Below are positions 62,127 to 63,738 of a DNA stretch of 63,738 nucleotides, in pieces. A program made the position numbers and the translations under genes. This stretch comes from Hoskinsella mucinilytica (GTDB lineage: Bacteria > Bacillota_I > Bacilli_A > Erysipelotrichales > Erysipelotrichaceae). The DNA is taken from the NCBI RefSeq assembly GCF_045223415.1, contig NZ_JBEQZJ010000025.1, positions 1-63,738 on the forward strand, read 5' to 3'. The number at the start of each line of letters is the position of its first letter. Positions within the stretch are counted from its first letter, which is position 1. Under the pieces are notes generated by a model. That model saw only the letters and a program-made list of their open reading frames with translations. It was not told where the DNA came from and did no database searches.

Positions 62127-62453
62127 AAACACGATTTGTATCAAAAACATATAGAGCAATGTTCCACAAATAATAGAAATCATATTATTTCGTTTCCAAA
62201 CATGCAATATCACAACGACACCAACACTAATCAATTCGGGTATTCCATATGGCCATATTAAAAAAGTAGTATTTCTTAAACAATAGATTACAAGACAAAG
62301 CATGATCGCCATAGGCAATACTTTACCCAAATATACGATTTTTTCTGGTAACTCTGCTGTGTTTTTAAATATCAAAAAAGGAAGAGCTCTTGTTAAAAAG
62401 GTTACAGCTGCAACAACGGCAATGATCGCTATACTTTCATGTATACTTATCAT
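62124..62453 (-). CDS. azlD: AzlD-family branched-chain amino acid exporter subunit
   Basis: Small membrane protein of 109 residues with four hydrophobic segments, matching the AzlD/YgaH subunit. It works with AzlC to export branched-chain or related amino acids. The early AAVTFLTRALPFLIF segment is typical. The ATG overlaps the azlC stop by four bases. Confidence 0.9.
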   Translation of the reverse strand: MISIHESIAIIAVVAAVTFLTRALPFLIFKNTAELPEKIVYLGKVLPMAIMLCLVIYCLRNTTFLIWPYGIPELISVGVVVILHVWKRNNMISIICGTLLYMFLIQIVF

Positions 62454-63142
62454 AACTGTTTCTCCTTTCTCTCAACAGGTTTTTGTAATATGACCAATAA
62501 AATAACAAGAAAAATCAAAGCTGGCAGTAAGAAGTTACTCAAGCCAAAAATAACTGCACTCATCACAATACAGACAATCGCAATATACACTGGTAAATGA
62601 TTGCTTGTCGCAAGCCATTGTTCCACAAAGATCACAGTAAATAATGCTGTCATCGCAAAATCAATTCCTGTCGAATCAAATTTCAAAACACTTCCCAATA
62701 ATGCCCCTAAAACAGAACCGACGATCCAGTATAATTGATCAAATAAGGAAATACAAAACATTAACTGTTTTCCATGAGGTTTTTCTTTATCCGGTATTGC
62801 ACATAATAAAGAATATGTTTCATCTGTTAAAGAAAAAATCATATACCATTTTTTCTTTCCCATGGTTTGAAATTCTTTTAAGAAGGAAATCCCATAAAAA
62901 ATTTGTCTTGCGTTCACACTCAACGTAACTAGAAATGCCTCTATCAAAGAAAATGCTGCGTGAAAAAAAGTTAGCAATACAAATTGCATGCTTCCTGCGT
63001 ATACACAAGTACTCATTAACAATGCCCATATCCATGAATATCCTTGATTTTGACATAGTAAACCAAAAGCAAATCCTAAAAAGACATATCCAACCATGAC
63101 CGGAAAGGATAAACGGATAGCTTCTTTTATCACTTGCTTCAC
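62450..63142 (-). CDS. azlC: AzlC-family branched-chain amino acid exporter subunit
   Basis: Large subunit of the AzlCD/YgaZH exporter, 230 residues, about seven hydrophobic segments. Family motifs include FPVMVGYVFLGFAFGLL at the start, STCVYAGSMQFVLL and SVNARQIFYGISFL. The start is a GTG behind GAGGGGATTTAA. It is the first gene of a two-gene operon. Confidence 0.92.
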   Translation of the reverse strand: MKQVIKEAIRLSFPVMVGYVFLGFAFGLLCQNQGYSWIWALLMSTCVYAGSMQFVLLTFFHAAFSLIEAFLVTLSVNARQIFYGISFLKEFQTMGKKKWYMIFSLTDETYSLLCAIPDKEKPHGKQLMFCISLFDQLYWIVGSVLGALLGSVLKFDSTGIDFAMTALFTVIFVEQWLATSNHLPVYIAIVCIVMSAVIFGLSNFLLPALIFLVILLVILQKPVERKEKQL

Positions 63143-63224
63143 TTAAATCCCCTCTTTCTTTTGATTGTTAACATTGTAGTAGATATTTGTACTTTTGGCA
63201 ATATGCTAGTTTTTCATTTTTGTA

Positions 63225-63254
63225 TTGACAAGTGGGACTTTATCATGATATATT
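63225..63254 (+). promoter_or_regulatory. tRNA-Ala promoter
   Basis: A perfect TTGACA and TATATT preceded by TGA (extended -10), with an 18-base spacer, end 17 bases before the tRNA. Confidence 0.75.
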
Positions 63255-63271
63255 ATTGGAGCAATAAACAT

Positions 63272-63347
63272 GGGGTTTTAGCTCAGCTGGGAGAGCACCT
63301 GCCTTGCACGCAGGGGGTCATCGGTTCGATCCCGATAAGCTCCACCA
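63272..63347 (+). tRNA. tRNA-Ala (UGC)
   Basis: All four cloverleaf stems pair. The acceptor is GGGGTTT with AAGCTCC (two G-U pairs), the anticodon stem is CCTGC/GCAGG, the loop CTTGCAC gives anticodon TGC at 63305-63307, and TTCGATC is the T loop. The 3' CCA is encoded. A strong promoter and terminator flank it, so it is a single-gene unit. Confidence 0.97.
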
Positions 63348-63360
63348 TATTAAAATTAGA

Positions 63361-63388
63361 TTCCGATATAAATTATCGGAATTTTTTC
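63361..63388 (+). terminator. Terminator of tRNA-Ala
   Basis: TTCCGATA and TATCGGAA form a perfect eight-pair stem over five bases, followed by six T. Confidence 0.88.
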
Positions 63389-63404
63389 TACTATAACTAT
63401 ATAC

Positions 63405-63438
63405 AAAAAAAAGTCTTAACGAAATGTTAAGATTTTTT
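63405..63438 (-). terminator. Terminator of the small secreted-peptide gene
   Basis: On the minus strand TCTTAAC and GTTAAGA pair over five bases and are followed by C and eight T, right after the peptide stop codon. Confidence 0.8.
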
Positions 63439-63562
63439 AAACAGTTACACGAATAAGGAAGCCTGAACCTGCTACTTTAGGCTGAGGTTTTGTATCACCT
63501 GCAAAAACGCATACAGCAAAAAGCATTAAACCACAAGCTCCAGCAATCATCAATTTTTTCAT
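63437..63562 (-). CDS. Small secreted peptide (41 aa)
   Basis: Unrecognised 41-residue ORF that looks exported. Two lysines at the start are followed by a hydrophobic core (LMIAGACGLMLFAVCVFA) and a likely signal-peptidase site after Ala21. That leaves a mature peptide of about 20 residues beginning GDTKPQ and ending LIRVTV, with no cysteine. Its own promoter and an exactly placed terminator support a real gene. The ribosome site (GAGAG) is weak and lies in a small hairpin. It could be a signal peptide-type pheromone, an antimicrobial peptide or a small surface factor. Confidence 0.6.
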   Translation of the reverse strand: MKKLMIAGACGLMLFAVCVFAGDTKPQPKVAGSGFLIRVTV

Positions 63563-63587
63563 TTATTTTTTCTCTCATTCATCATGA

Positions 63588-63609
63588 GAAATCATATGCA
63601 TATCATTTC
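63588..63609. promoter_or_regulatory. Palindrome in the leader of the secreted-peptide gene
   Basis: An imperfect 22-base palindrome with a perfect ATATGCATAT core lies just downstream of the predicted transcription start, the usual place for a repressor operator. Confidence 0.4.
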
Positions 63610-63619
63610 TGACAGGTAT

Positions 63620-63648
63620 ATAATAATAAATCCGTCACATATTCTCAA
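63620..63648 (-). promoter_or_regulatory. Promoter of the secreted-peptide gene
   Basis: TTGAGA (complement of 63643-63648) and TATTAT (complement of 63620-63625) are separated by 17 bases. Confidence 0.6.
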
Positions 63649-63738
63649 TATTTCTGAGTCCAATTACGTTTAAATTGTAAATCATCATTTTATCACTTAA
63701 AATCAAAAAAATCATCAACTCTTTATAGTAGTTTTATA

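Noticed and set aside
63134..63430. 98-codon open frame on the plus strand
   Set aside because: It runs straight through the tRNA-Ala gene, its promoter and its terminator and has no ribosome site.
1..63738. Prophage, insertion sequence, CRISPR array or defence island
   Set aside because: No transposase, integrase, terminal repeats, spaced direct repeats or known defence genes were seen; gene style is even throughout.

Overview
The window is AT-rich, gene-dense and mostly coded on the minus strand. It looks like the chromosome of a low-GC Gram-positive bacterium (Bacillota). Supporting traits are strong AGGAGG-type ribosome sites, a T-box leader, a cdaA-cdaR-glmM cell-wall/c-di-AMP cluster, a split transketolase, cre-like catabolite sites and no outer-membrane genes. 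The host-glycan (GH112/sulfatase) locus and gene style suggest a gut member of the Erysipelotrichia, but that placement is inference. No phage, insertion sequence, CRISPR array or rRNA was seen. One tRNA (Ala, UGC) lies near the right end.

Layout, left to right. 1-6.6 kb: a cut glycerate kinase with an AGCS alanine/glycine symporter, a DJ-1 protein, a cytosolic TPR-GGDEF protein, a CorA-type Mg2+ transporter behind a short leader ORF, and a DUF308-like membrane protein. 6.7-14.9 kb: a nitroreductase, then a ten-gene histidine operon (hisZ-G-D-C-B-H-A-F-I-E, minus strand) behind a T-box with a CAC (His) specifier and its own terminator. 15-23 kb: a cysteine-rich DUF3795-like protein, a 45-residue protein and an XRE regulator, split transketolase, tex with a small Smr protein, a pentapeptide-repeat protein, pepT and a DUF2383-like protein. 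23-32.6 kb: a secreted glucosaminidase coupled to oligoendopeptidase F, a cytosolic leucine-rich-repeat protein, a cold-shock gene with a structured leader, an HD hydrolase, and a MATE exporter divergent from a MerR regulator.

32.7-44.4 kb is a carbohydrate locus. It holds a lipoprotein sugar-binding protein, two permeases, an MsmK-type ATPase, a 56-residue membrane protein, two GH112 phosphorylases, a cytosolic-looking sulfatase and an AraC regulator. Import of galacto-N-biose, lacto-N-biose or galactosyl-rhamnose type disaccharides, desulfation and phosphorolysis is the simplest reading. A perfect cre overlaps the promoter of the second phosphorylase.

44.4-63.7 kb: ddl with a membrane-anchored murF and an alpha/beta hydrolase, a methyltransferase, a two-component system, glmM-cdaR-cdaA with an unusually long CdaA tail, a HAD phosphatase, a YjzC-like small protein, topB, serC-serA divergent from a LysR regulator, azlC-azlD, tRNA-Ala, and a 41-residue secreted peptide gene at the right edge.

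The best candidate for something undescribed is the leader upstream of corA. It encodes a 25-residue peptide starting with an acidic/proline run like that of MgtL. It ends inside the corA Shine-Dalgarno, and a CTCCT element between two AGGAGG copies can pair with either one.
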